Position numbers and translations under genes: made by a program. A stretch of DNA of 64,000 nucleotides from Podocnemis expansa (lineage: Eukaryota > Chordata > Testudines > Podocnemididae): NCBI GenBank assembly GCA_007922195.1, contig ML682092.1, positions 417,424-481,423 of the forward strand, given 5' to 3'. The number at the start of each line of letters is the position of its first letter. The stretch's first letter is position 1. The notes beneath the pieces are model-generated. The model saw nothing but the letters and a program-made list of their open reading frames with translations. It was not told the origin of the DNA and searched no databases. Below are positions 53,989-64,000 of this stretch, in pieces.

Positions 53989-56900
53989 GAGTGTTTGGGG
54001 TTGCATCAGTCATGCTTTTTAGTGGGGTCTAACGGCATGTGTGGAACCATCCTAGCGCTTTATAGGCAGACTGGTAGAGCCAGCTAGCAGATCCAGATCT
54101 TCAGCAGCATTGCAGTTGAAGGCCCAGATATTCGTCCAGTGATTTGGTGGAGGGATGGGCTGGGGCAGTTGTTGACAGAAAAAGTTTCCATGATGTGAAT
54201 TTCCAGTATCCAGATGACTATCTGTGACTGTGAAGTCCAGATGGATTTTTTAAACATGAGGTTGTAAATGTATGTGACCCTAACTTGCTCTGTGGTGGCC
54301 TTTACAAAGCAAAGGCGGAGCTGGAATAAGAGGGCAGCCAGAGACATGGCTGGCATCAGCTAGGTTAGTGCTGACAGATAAGGCATGGGCTGGAGCACAC
54401 AGAGTCTGGGAGTAACTGAATGGCATTTGAGTACCTGATGCTCTGGTGCTTTCTCACTCACAGAGCCTTGCTCTGCCTGTATGAACTCTCTGCTCTCTGG
54501 GCCATTTGGAAGAGGGGATGGCAGGAACCCTTGAACAGCAGTTCTGTATCCTTCCCTAAACTTACTATCCGGGGAAAGCCAGGATGGTACCCTAACCCTT
54601 CCCACCAAAAGATGCTCAATGGGGAGGGGTAGGGAGAAGTTCCCCATCAAACAAGTAGAGCTGAGGATGTTTTCCCTGGGACAGTTACCAGCCAAATGTG
54701 CCATGGAAACACAATGTCTGCTTCCTGCAGCTCACCTGGTCAGCACCCTCAGCTGCCAGCTCCCATGCCACCACAGAGCAGGTGATTCTGGGGAGTATGT
54801 TTGGGTTGGAGACACTGAAGTGGTCTGACAGTGGGGATGTGCTATTGTTTCCAAAGGAAAACATTTAGGAATTTCATCTCTCAAAAAATTCAGGTTTCTC
54901 TGGCTTTTTGTCCTAATTCAGGAGGATATTTTCCATCTAAACCAGACATTATTTTGGCAGCCCAGAGTTCCCATTTTCTGGCTGTCATTACCAAAGTGCT
55001 TTCAAGAGTCTTGAGTGACCCTGAACCCAGCCTCGTCATGTGACTGGCCACAATGTATTTGAGACCAGCTCTCTTACCCCACCCCGTCTTGTCCATGCCA
55101 CATGCATGCTCAGTCAGTATTGATGCCACATCCCTTACAGTGAACGTGGTGCACTCTGCAGTGAGCACTGGCCATCTGGCCTCAGGACTGGTAATGCTGT
55201 CCACCCGTCCCCTTCTGTCTCCCCCGTCCCTCAGAGGACCACTGGGAGGTGGGGATTGGCTAGGGAGCTGCTGGGCAACATGTTATTAGTGGATGGAGGG
55301 AGGGAGCACCTTCTGAAAAGGACTGTAGTCTCTGGGCATCTCACTCTTCCTCTCCTGGCTCCTGTGGCGGGCGCCAGCTGTCCCATCCAGGGCAGAATAG
55401 GCTGCACTGGAGAGGTTCAGTCATGCCCGGATGGAAAGAAGAGTTTTTTGCCTTCAGGGGGCCTGTCTGTGCCATCTAGTACCCCATTCATGGCATGCTC
55501 TGGTGCCATGGTCTGTGGCTATATGTGACCTAGCCCGCCAGCTGCATTCCTGCAGTTTGTTGTTCTTGGGGCTCAACAGAAAAGTCCCAGTAGCAAACCC
55601 TTTGAGTCCAGTCCTCCCTTTAATGCTTGGCCTCTTATGGTGTCCACATCTTCCCTCTTGGTCTGGGGAGGAGTAAGAGAACCCAGGCCTGCCCTTCCCT
55701 CTGGGACACAGGGACCCTGTTCATGAAAACTGAAAGCTGTTCCCTCAGTCTCTCCATCATTTCCTCAGGCTCTCCTCCTCTGAGATGGATAGTTCTTCAC
55801 CACTTCTCTTCCAGTTCCTGTGGTTCCACTGGAAGCTGCTTCCAGTCTGTCTTGCAGGAGCTGGACCATGAAGAGTAACTCGTCTCTCTCTTGCCTGGGA
55901 CTAGTCAGTCTTTTCTCTCCTCTGAGCAGTCCTCTCTTAGAGCTGCAAGGTTTCACCTTAGGTGGCCTCTTCCTTCCTTCCTTCCTTCCTTCCTTCCTTC
56001 CAAGAGCAGCCCTGCCCACACTTCAGCTCTGTTGCTGGAGCTGGGGTGAAGCTTTGGCTTTGGCTCAAGTTAGTCAGCTCTACCCTCCTCAAGTGTAGCT
56101 CCCCTTCCAGCCCTAGACTTGGACTTTGGACCTATGTGTGATGCAGATTGCCAGTTGTCATGCTTCCAACAAGGACAGCTGGGATCAGGGGTTAAGCCCA
56201 GAGCCAGACCTGAGGCCAGGAGGAGTGGAGGGAGACAAATTCCGGGACCAGGAATTCTGAGATGAAGGCGGGTTTCATGGTCTGGGTCAGGAAGCCAGGT
56301 GCAAATCCAGCCAAGCAGGAGGTGTCCTGGCAGCTAAAGGAGATCCACACTGTTTCCTACAGATGTCCTGGAATGCTGTGGGTTTCTGTACAACAGGGAG
56401 CCAATCAGGAGCCTGCAGCTTGCCCTATCACTCCAGGCAGGATTGTCCAAAGTGGGTTGTGGGTAGTGGACCGTGAGCTACTTAAAGCTCCTCTGGGGTG
56501 GTGGTGTGGAGGGGTTCGCTGCCTGGCAGCTCTGCGGCCCTGGGTTTGAGGCTTGGTGGGCCTTTTGCTAGTTCCCTTCCCAGTGGCCTCCTGCTCTGGA
56601 GGGTCCAACTGGCAGCTGTCTTGCACCAGCATCTGCTTTTCTCACAGTCCGATGTGGGAGAGGGGAGCCTTGCCTTGCCCTCTGTGAGGCTTCACGCCTT
56701 TAAATGTTAATGGTCATGATTCCTTCCCTCAGCTGTCCATTCCTTCATGGGCCATTTCAGGGTGCAGGTAGACTGACCACTGGGTGCTACAGCCTTTGAT
56801 GCCAACCTACCCCATCCTGGAAGTGTACAGGAACCATCTTATGTGGGCTCACACTGGGGAGAATGCCTCCCTATGACCCCAAAGACTTGGTGTGATGGAC

Positions 56901-57627
56901 CTCTTCCCCCAAAGGCCCCAGTTGTTCACTGGTATTGCACCTATCTTTCCTCTTCTCTCAAAATGCAGAGGTGCTGAGAAATCAGCTGCCAGAGGATCCA
57001 GATATGTGATCCCCCAACCTCAGAGCCAAGTAAGTGAGCTGAGCTCTGGTCTGGCCCTGCCACTTCAGAGCCTGGGTCACAGGGGTTGGTTTAATAGCAG
57101 AGAGGATGGCTGGTGTTTGCCACCCTGCCACGCACAGTGTGAGGAAGCTGGGTATCTGCTGTGGACCCACTGAAGCCGATTGAACAGGAAGCTCTATAGT
57201 GCGATCTTCAGGCATTACGCCCTTCCTGATAGTTCTGGCCATGTCTTGCGCTTGCTGATCTGAGCCACCAGCCAGACCTAGTAAACATGGAACATGCAGC
57301 TACTTTGCTCTCTGAGCACAAAAACCTCTGCCCACAAACCACCCACGTAGCCAACTGTGTGCTTCTGGAGAGGTGATGGATTTCTTCCCTCTGCCCCCCA
57401 CAGAAGGCTAAAGTGCACTACAGCTGTGGAACCTGCTCAACCCCTCTTCAGAGCACCAACCTGGAATAATGACCATGGCATCCCCAGGCCAGTGGTGCTG
57501 CTACTGCAGCTATGGGAACTGTGTGCAGAGTACTGATCTGAGCCATAATTGGAGCTGTTGAGCTGGCTTGGAGATCCTTTCTGGTTTGTAGACATGTGTA
57601 CGAATCCCTACAGGACTGCACTGCCAG
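53989..57627. other. Mostly unique sequence; TTCC microsatellite
   Basis: A (TTCC)n run lies at about 55,970-56,000. A small splice-like block at 56,968-57,028 was considered and not accepted. No transposon ends were seen in 3.6 kb, making this one of the cleanest stretches here. Confidence 0.4.
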
Positions 57628-57705
57628 CAGGGCTGTCCCTGGTGGGGGAGCGGGGCCCAGGGCAAATCGATTTGTGCGGGGTCCCCCCATTTTAAACTTT
57701 TCAGG
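57628..57705. mobile_element. GC-rich hAT-like element, left end
   Basis: CAGGGCTGTCCCTGGTGGGG is the left inverted repeat of the family at 8,479-8,917. The matching right end is missing, and another element begins at 57,706. Confidence 0.4.
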
Positions 57706-58213
57706 CAATGTTCCCTCTAAGCCAGTGGTTCCCAACCTGTGGTCTGGGGACCCCCAGGGGTCCGTGGACACATTGCAGGGGGTCCACGGAGCCTCCCCCT
57801 ACCCGGCGCAGGAATCCAGCTACAGCCTTCATGCTCCATGCCAGGGCTGCCTTTCCCCTCCTGTGGCTGTATCCTGGCAGGGGCAAGGGCAGGGGACCAT
57901 AGCTGCCGCAGCTCAGCTCCCCAGTGGCACAGGCAATGGTGGTGGCAGCGCTGCTCACTAGTTGTCCCACTGTCCATGCAGGCCAGATTACATAATCAGC
58001 TGGCGGGTCCACAAAGATTCCCCCCCCCCCCCCAAAAAAAAGTGGTCCCCAGCCTGAAAAAGTTTGGGAACCACTGCTCGAAGCTGATGATGCAGCTGAG
58101 CAAGTTCCCTGCTGGTTCTCCAGGACCCAATGGGCTTCTTCCCCGCTGCCCACTGGCTCCCCAAGTGCACCCATAACTTGTTCAGCTGCATGATCAGCTT
58201 AGAGGGAACACTG
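57706..58213. mobile_element. hAT-like element split by another
   Basis: CAATGTTCCCTCTAAGC at the left and GCTTAGAGGGAACACTG at the right are the ends of the CAATGTTCCCTCTAAG family. The interior (GCTGATGATGCAGCTGAGC onward) resumes after the nested element at 57,723-58,076. No outer target duplication is evident. Confidence 0.65.
57723..58076. mobile_element. hAT-like element nested in a hAT-like element
   Basis: CTCTAAGC (57,715-57,722) and CTCGAAGC (58,077-58,084) are an 8-bp duplication with one change, lying within the host element's own end. The ends are CAGTGGTTCCCAACCTG and AGTTTGGGAACCACTG. It includes a C run then an A run (58,020-58,041). Confidence 0.85.
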
Positions 58214-59669
58214 GTGGCAGTGTCATAATTTTTCTTTAATAAAATCATAAATTTCTAGCCCTCAGGCTAAAAAGTTGCAGAGAGGAGCAGAAAAACATGA
58301 CCTGACTTTATCCTAAAGGGTCAAAACCCAGAAGGCAGAGAAAATAGCCCCCCCCCATTTATTATTTCTTTAAATATCTCTTTATTTTTAAGTGAGTTTT
58401 AATGATATATTTAAGCCAGACTTGTGACTATTTTTGATGTTTGAGGTAGGCAATACTGAATGTGTCATGGGTGATGTTTCATCAACCTCAGCCAAATGGA
58501 CAGGAGCATCTGGAGGTACTCTTCTTTGTGGTTCTGGTTTTCTGTTCAAGATGGGCACACAATTTTACAAGTTTAATAATTTTTCTTAGATCAAGTTTTT
58601 GTTAAATTGAAAATTCAGAGAGAGAGAGACTACTTTTGGATAGCGTTACCAGGATGTGTCCTCCTTTTTGCCTTCATGTCCTCTGTTCTCCAGGCATTTT
58701 GAAAATAGGTGGTTTTGTCCGGCTTTTTGCTGGTCTGGAATAGAACATTAAAATGCCTCTAACAGCAGCATTAGGGAGCAGGTGATCTTCCCCCAGCGGC
58801 TGGAAATCGGAGGTGGTCACATGCACACACCGCCCAATCGCAGCTTGGCAACCAGGCCTTTTCACTAAGAGCTCAGGTATCTCTTGACTCTGGAGATTGC
58901 TTATGGATAGCTGCCTGGAGAGCACAGGGGGTAGAAAAGCTGCCTTTTAACTTTGGGGTTATGGGTTCAAGACCTGTTAATAAAGGCATTTTTATTTTTG
59001 CCCCATGCTCCCTACAAAATGGCTAAATTGGGGGAGGGGAAAAAAAGGGATACTAATAAAATGAAGGAAAATAAAGTCTACCATAAATAAAATTACCAAC
59101 AGGGACCAATTAAATAAAACCACTAAAGGGGCAGGTTTGAACTGGACAGAAACAATTTAGGGTTTTTTTTTTTTGTTTCTTTAACTGTAAAAATGGGCTG
59201 CTGTGGAATATGAAAAATGAGAAGTGAGTTAACTGGTGGTTTTGGTTTTTTTAAAATCTCTTTTAGGTACCTTTCATGTTTATATTTGAAAATTTAGTTT
59301 TGTTTTAACTTTAGTCTCATGAACCTTAATGAAGGGATCATGAAAAACTAATGAGGAAAATCCAATTTTTGGTTTAAAAAACCCATTTTTGTAATTTTCT
59401 TTATTTTAAAATAATTTAAAAACACATGATATTGTGCAGTTTTAATGCTGTAGTCATTAATCATTACCCTTTTCCCATGACATAATATGGTAATACCAGT
59501 TATATTAATACTACATTTTCTCCACATCCTCCAATGTCCTCCTTTTCCAACCTCCCTGTCCTCCTTTCCATGCTTTGGTATCTGGTAAACCTATTTTTGG
59601 ATGATATTAAGAAGTAAATCCAGGTCCTCTCTCACCTTAAAGCCCTAAACTCCAATTGTCTAATATATG
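58214..59669. other. No recognised feature
   Basis: AT-rich unique sequence with an (AG)n run near 58,614-58,628. Confidence 0.4.
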
Positions 59670-59682
59670 TTATTTCCTTTAT

Positions 59683-59888
59683 CTTGTCAATTTCCAAAGG
59701 GATAGCCGTGTTAGTCTAGTCCAGCAAAAAACCCAAGGAGTCGTGTGGCATTTTAAGACTATCAGATTTATTTTTCGCATGAGCTTTCGTGGGAGAAAAT
59801 CCCACTTCGTATCTGATTTTCTCCCATGAAAGCTCATGCGAAAAATAAATCTGTTAGTCTTAAAGTGCTACACGACTCCTTGGGTTTT
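59683..59888. repeat. Penelope-type foldback with 13-bp flanking repeat
   Basis: TTATTTCCTTTAT occurs at 59,670-59,682 and again at 59,889-59,901, immediately outside the foldback, suggesting a 13-bp target duplication. The arms (GAGTCGTGTGGCATTTTAAG; CTTAAAGTGCTACACGACTC) are short. The inner stems are largely preserved: on the minus strand the left arm keeps GTGGGATTTTCTCCCAC then GAAAGCTCATGC, but its CTGACGA is cut to ACGA. Confidence 0.75.
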
Positions 59889-60057
59889 TTATTTCCTTTA
59901 TGCCTCCTAACTCTCTCCTTTTCCATTTTATTTTAATATATGTATTCATACATTCCTCATTGCTTTGCAGGTGATCTAAGTAATGAAACTCACGTATTGT
60001 TTGAGGATGAGAGGAAGAAACAAGGGACCTTTGGCCTCCTCTCAGATACCCTGATGT

Positions 60058-60172
60058 AAAACAAACAAGGAGTCTTGTGGCACTTTTAAAAGCTGACAAA
60101 TAAATTTGTTAGTCTTTAAAAGTGCCACAGGATTCCTTGTTTGTTTCGCTAAACTAGACCCACATGGCCACA
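60058..60172. repeat. Penelope-type foldback, minimal
   Basis: AACAAGGAGTCTTGTGGCAC and its inverse GTGCCACAGGATTCCTTG are separated by only about 35 bp, and the outer terminal sequence AACTAGACCCACATGGCC follows. The hammerhead-like part is absent. Confidence 0.65.
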
Positions 60173-63100
60173 GTTGCTTTTCTCTTTGCTATGCTTTGGG
60201 ACTGGAGGTCTGCCTGCAATCAATGACAATGGGGCATATTTACAGTGCAGAATGAAGGCCAAAAAACTTCTTTAATGTGTTGATTGATGGCCATTAACTG
60301 TAAAAACCCAGTATTTCCATATACATGCTAGCGTAGGGTCTTCTCTCTCAGGTGGAATAGATCATTATCTGCTCAGAGAAGTTTGCTCAAAAAGACATCC
60401 CTGAAGACTGAAAACTCTTGTTAAATGTAGAAGAAAAAAAAGTTCTTTAATATCTTGAACGCTTTCTAGAGATGCTGATATAAATTCAAAGAGAAGGTCC
60501 TGTTTTGTAAAGGTCAGGGATGTGACATTCTCCTGACTTTGTCCCCATTTGCTTGACTGAGGCTGGCTCCATAAGTTTTATCTCAACACTTGCCCTTTCT
60601 CTTCCCCTCAGGGAGCAGTTGTGGGAAGGTGGCTAAAGTCAAGAGTTACTGTAAACAAATGCTGCCTGTTCCAATTCCCTTCCCTGACCAGCAGGAGCAG
60701 CTCCCTGGCCACAGACTACTGCTGCAGCTTGAAGAAGTTCTCTTACTCCTGCCAGCTGTGTGGGAGCCCCCCAGAATTGCGAGGCCCAGGGCGGTCGCCT
60801 CTTTTGCCCACCGTTAAGGACGGCCCTGACTGCCAGCATCCTCCTGGGTAGCCGCTGTGTGATGTTGAATTGGTATGGAGTGCCTTGCACAGGCCCCTGC
60901 TTTTCTGTCACATTTCCCCCATGGAGCAGGCATTGCTGCAAATCTTGCTGGGGGAGGGCACTGGAGAGAGACAGATGTTATTCTGAGGTCACAAGCATTA
61001 CTCGTTTGCAAGTAACATGGGCAGCAGGGGCTGGTGTGGTCTGTATGGCTGACCTGTTTCCATGTGGCAATAGCCAGGTTAATAAGGTGTCTAGTAACAT
61101 TCTCCTTTACTAAGCCTCCTGTGGGAACTCTGCTGATCTGACTGTGAGAAGAATATGCCAGGGCAGGAGGGCTGAAAACAGCTCAGGTGGGTCTTTGCTA
61201 GCAGGAAGAGCTGCTTACTGAAGTCGAAGAGCAGGGAGTGGGCTTTGCTGTTGAGATCCCCAGTAATGCCTTCTGTGTGTCCAAGTACTGCATCTACCAG
61301 GGAAAGGCCAGAGGCCAGCTGGATACCGACTGTCAGCTTTTACCCTCTCTCTTCGGGCAGCCAGAGGCTTCATCTACTTCTAGCAGCTGCCTAAAGCTGA
61401 CCCCACAGATCTGTCCCTGCCCAGGCTACAGGAGCAGGACCTTGGCAGGGCTGAGGACACCCTTTCCCTGCAGTAGGAAATAGACTGGATTGTCACCTGG
61501 ATGTGTCTGATGGAGGAGGATAGGTGGGTAGGAAGGGAGTGTGGAGCTTGATGGGGTTACTAGGAGAGAGCAAACGTAACAGGATCCGGGAAATGAAGAC
61601 AAGGCACCACTCTGCACAGCACGGAATCTGTGGGGTCAGGAGTGTCTGGCTTCCTTGTGCTAACCAGGATGCTTTCCACAGTTTTGGTGTGGAGCATTTT
61701 AGAGCCATCCTGGTCTATCAGGCAGCAGAGATCACTTGTGGTAGGTGCCCCTAGGAAAGCCAAACAGCACTGTCAGAATCCCAACTTCTGCGAGTGTTGT
61801 TAGGAAGCTTTTGGAGAAATAAAACATAGGCTGACGTTAACCCTTCGGGCCTGGTCAGATAGTTGGTGAGCCCGCTGCGGGGCTGGAGACCTTCTCCCTA
61901 GTCAGTACTAATATAAGCAGTACTTGAGAGCATGCAGCAATGAGGGGAGGGTGCTTTGCCAGGCAATTCCCACCAGCTTGATTGCAGAGGGTTTTGTAGT
62001 GGCAAAACAGATTTTTGTGGAGCATCAGGAAGTGAAAGCTCCTAACTGGTATCCTCGATCTGCTGTCCAGCCATTGCTGTCCTGGGGTGGTAACCACTGT
62101 TGTGATGTTTCAGCAATGTCAAGAAACTTCCATGGGAAGAGCTTGAATGATGCTTTCTCAGGACTGACTCAAAATGCTGCGCTGGGGAAACGTGCAGAAC
62201 CCAAAGGTGCACGTACAAAGGGGAAGCCTGGTTTCTTGTCAAGACTAGTTTGGTGTGTCAGGTGGTGCCAGGCAGGTTTGGCCAAATGTCGAACTGTCAG
62301 CTGTCTAAGTTCTCTCATTAGAGCTGAGCACCCCATGTCAGAAGCTGGAGTTCTGTATTGGCTCAGGCTCTAGTCAGGACCAGTTGAAGTCGTACAAGCC
62401 AGTCAGTGGGGAGCATATAGCTGACTTTGAACTGAAAATAAATAACTAGCTAAAGATGTGACTCCCTCCCTTTACAGCGGGGGGGGGGGTGGACAAAATT
62501 GGCTCACAGCTAGGTGCCAGCAATTGTACTTTTGGTTCCTTTTGGGAACCAAAAGGTGCTCCTCCATTACATTTCTGCAGTGGACCTAGGCAATAAGCTA
62601 CAAAAACTGGTTGCTATGGCAACCAGAAACACAGATTTGTCTTGGCCTGCTTTACAGTAACTCCATTGCTCAAGTGAGGCCATCAGCAGCAGCTGATGTA
62701 CATTACATTGTAAAACCCCCTCCAGCTAGAGAGGCCTGGGGGTGCTAGTTTTGGTTAAGAACACCCTAGCTCTGCTTTTGGAGGAACTTCCAAATCCTCT
62801 GACTCATTCAAGGAGCAGCATATCTTAGGGACAGGCCTTTGCTGGCACAGTGATCTAATAGACCTGAAGTTGTCATCTCTGGGAAGTTGGTTTCAGGTCC
62901 CTCTCAGGTTGATGCAGAAAGTACCTTCAGTAGTGGCCTGCTTGTCACTATTGCAAAATACACTGGTGACCTAAATTCAGCTGGAGATATGTACAGGAGC
63001 TGGGGGGGGGAGCAGGGAGGATGCTGGTGTTCAAAGGGGCACACAGACAAGGCCAGCCTTGAAGGCTGCATGCTACCCAGCTGTAGGGTCTCATCAGTGT

Positions 63101-63253
63101 CCCTGCATGGAGGGGCAGGAGAGGCACTGAATGCCCACCGGGATACAGGGAGGCTTGTGCCCAAAGCTGGGGCTGGATAAACAGTGAGGCTCTCCCATCG
63201 CTCCCCAGAAACATTCTCTTACCTGCCACTGATGTCTCTCTTTATTTCCCCAG
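60173..63253. other. Mostly unique; hAT right end and hairpin
   Basis: CCACCGTTAAGGACGGCCCTG ending at 60,828 is the right end of the CAGGGC family, and its left partner is not clear. A perfect hairpin CTTTTGGTTCC / GGAACCAAAAG with a 5-nt loop lies near 62,528-62,555. A G run lies at 62,479-62,489. No exon is supported. Confidence 0.4.
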
Positions 63254-63352
63254 AGGAAGAAACTGGCAATTTGTTGCTGTGATGAAAAGAAAACTTCAGG
63301 CTGGACTCTCTTCTCCAGTGAGAGGACTGTTTGCCAGTGATTCAGAATGATC
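63254..63352 (+). CDS. Candidate terminal coding exon
   Basis: CTCTCTTTATTTCCCCAG precedes 63,254. If joined to the 41,631 donor (phase 2), the frame reads Lys then GRNWQFVAVMKRKLQAGLS and on to VRGLFASDSE followed by a TGA near 63,350. That makes a plausible C terminus, with 3' untranslated sequence after it. A second frame is also open for 28 codons, so coding evidence is weak. No poly-A signal was confirmed within the window. Confidence 0.3.
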
Positions 63353-64000
63353 TATGGGCACACTAACTAGGAGAGTTAAGATGTTTCAAGGACTAAACGC
63401 CTTGGCTTGTTAAAAAAGAATAGCGTTCAAGTTTTGCACCTGAACCTCGGGATCATTATCAACCTCTACGAAAAAGCTGCTTGGTATGAAGGCTTCATTC
63501 TCAGGGATTCTGTTTGGTCTACACAAAGAAGCCATACTTCCAAGATTGATGGCAGTACATAGAGCACTCTGGTTTGGGTTCTGTTAATGTGAAAGGAACC
63601 ACTCACCTGAAGTTCACTTCTGTTCAGTAACTGGTGTAAACAGATGGGGCTTATCTTTATTTTTGTAATATGCAAAACCATTTAATTTTCTATACAATGT
63701 AAAGCTTCCAGCATTAGTGACCACTGGGTGCAATATCCTGCTTGAGAGCCCTGCCAAGTACCTCTGGGTTCCTGGTTTATCAGTATGTTCTGGGTCTGTC
63801 GCTGTTCTTGTGTCTCTTACACACAATGTTAGCTCACCAAGTGTGCCCCAGGCTGTCACTGTCAAGCAGCTCATGGACAAGGATGTTGTCATGGATGTTG
63901 TTTTCTCCTCTCAAGATGAGGAGGTGCTTCCTGATGTCAGTCATCCCTGTGTCTCTTCACTTCTAAGAAACCCAAACCAGCTCCCCTGCCTGAGGCTGCC
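63353..64000. other. No recognised feature; possible 3' UTR
   Basis: If 63,254 is a real last exon, this would be its untranslated tail. No transposon ends or long open frame with a motif are visible. Confidence 0.3.

Noticed and set aside
56968..57028. Short splice-bounded block
   Set aside because: It is only 61 bp, its donor is ambiguous (CCAA|GTAAGT), and there is no coding support.
60590..60817. 75-codon frame after a CCCCTCAG acceptor-like tract
   Set aside because: Its 3' half belongs to a GC-rich hAT-type right end (finishing at 60,828), so a host exon is unlikely.
1..64000. tRNA, rRNA, CRISPR or bacterial-type operon features
   Set aside because: None were seen. The base composition, spliced-exon candidate and retroelements indicate animal nuclear DNA; no cloverleaf with A and B boxes or regular spacer array was found by eye.

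Overview
The window looks like vertebrate nuclear DNA, most likely reptilian and probably turtle. It has no operons or compact genes and is crowded with CR1 LINEs, hAT and Tigger/pogo DNA transposons, a Penelope-like element, a PIF/Harbinger relic, endogenous retrovirus LTRs and three DIRS-type tyrosine-recombinase retrotransposons. The turtle call rests on how closely the CR1 and foldback repeats match those I know from turtle genomes; I could not search a database. A run of exactly 100 N at 25,878-25,977 marks an assembly gap.

Layout. 1-1,498: 5' end of an endogenous retrovirus on the minus strand (LTR, primer-binding site, leader), next to a second LTR-like block to about 2,100. 2.9-8.9 kb: hAT-type elements and a CR1 reverse-transcriptase relic. 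11.3-16.35 kb: DIRS element 2 (+), with gag but no recognisable RT or recombinase. 17.7-19.5 kb: Penelope-like element (+) split by a CR1 tail. 21.5-21.9 kb: Harbinger relic plus an unexplained 69-codon open stretch. 22.3-31.3 kb: hAT elements with clear 8-bp target duplications and several foldback repeats. 32.57-38.22 kb: DIRS element 1 (-), the most complete copy, with gag, RT/RNase H and tyrosine recombinase. 39.0-40.7 kb: two inverted copies of a CR1-like repeat. 42.5-50.5 kb: DIRS element 3 (+), cut up by a CR1, a Tigger transposon (itself carrying a hAT element), a foldback and two more hAT elements. 51-64 kb: mostly unique sequence with scattered hAT elements and foldbacks.

Host genes. 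The best candidate is a 127-bp exon at 41,505-41,631, with a strong acceptor, a strong donor and one frame open throughout. Weaker exon candidates lie at 53,565-53,988 and 63,254-63,352. Splicing 41,631 to 63,254 keeps the frame open to a stop, so the window may hold the 3' part of one plus-strand gene with long, transposon-filled introns. I do not recognise the protein.

Most notable observations. The common foldback repeats appear to be terminal repeats of the Penelope-like element, and their inner arms hold a hammerhead-ribozyme-like core (CTGANGA, stem II, GAAA). The Tigger transposase ends in a perfect PCNA-binding (PIP-box) pattern. Element 3 shows at least three levels of nested insertion that can be ordered in time.
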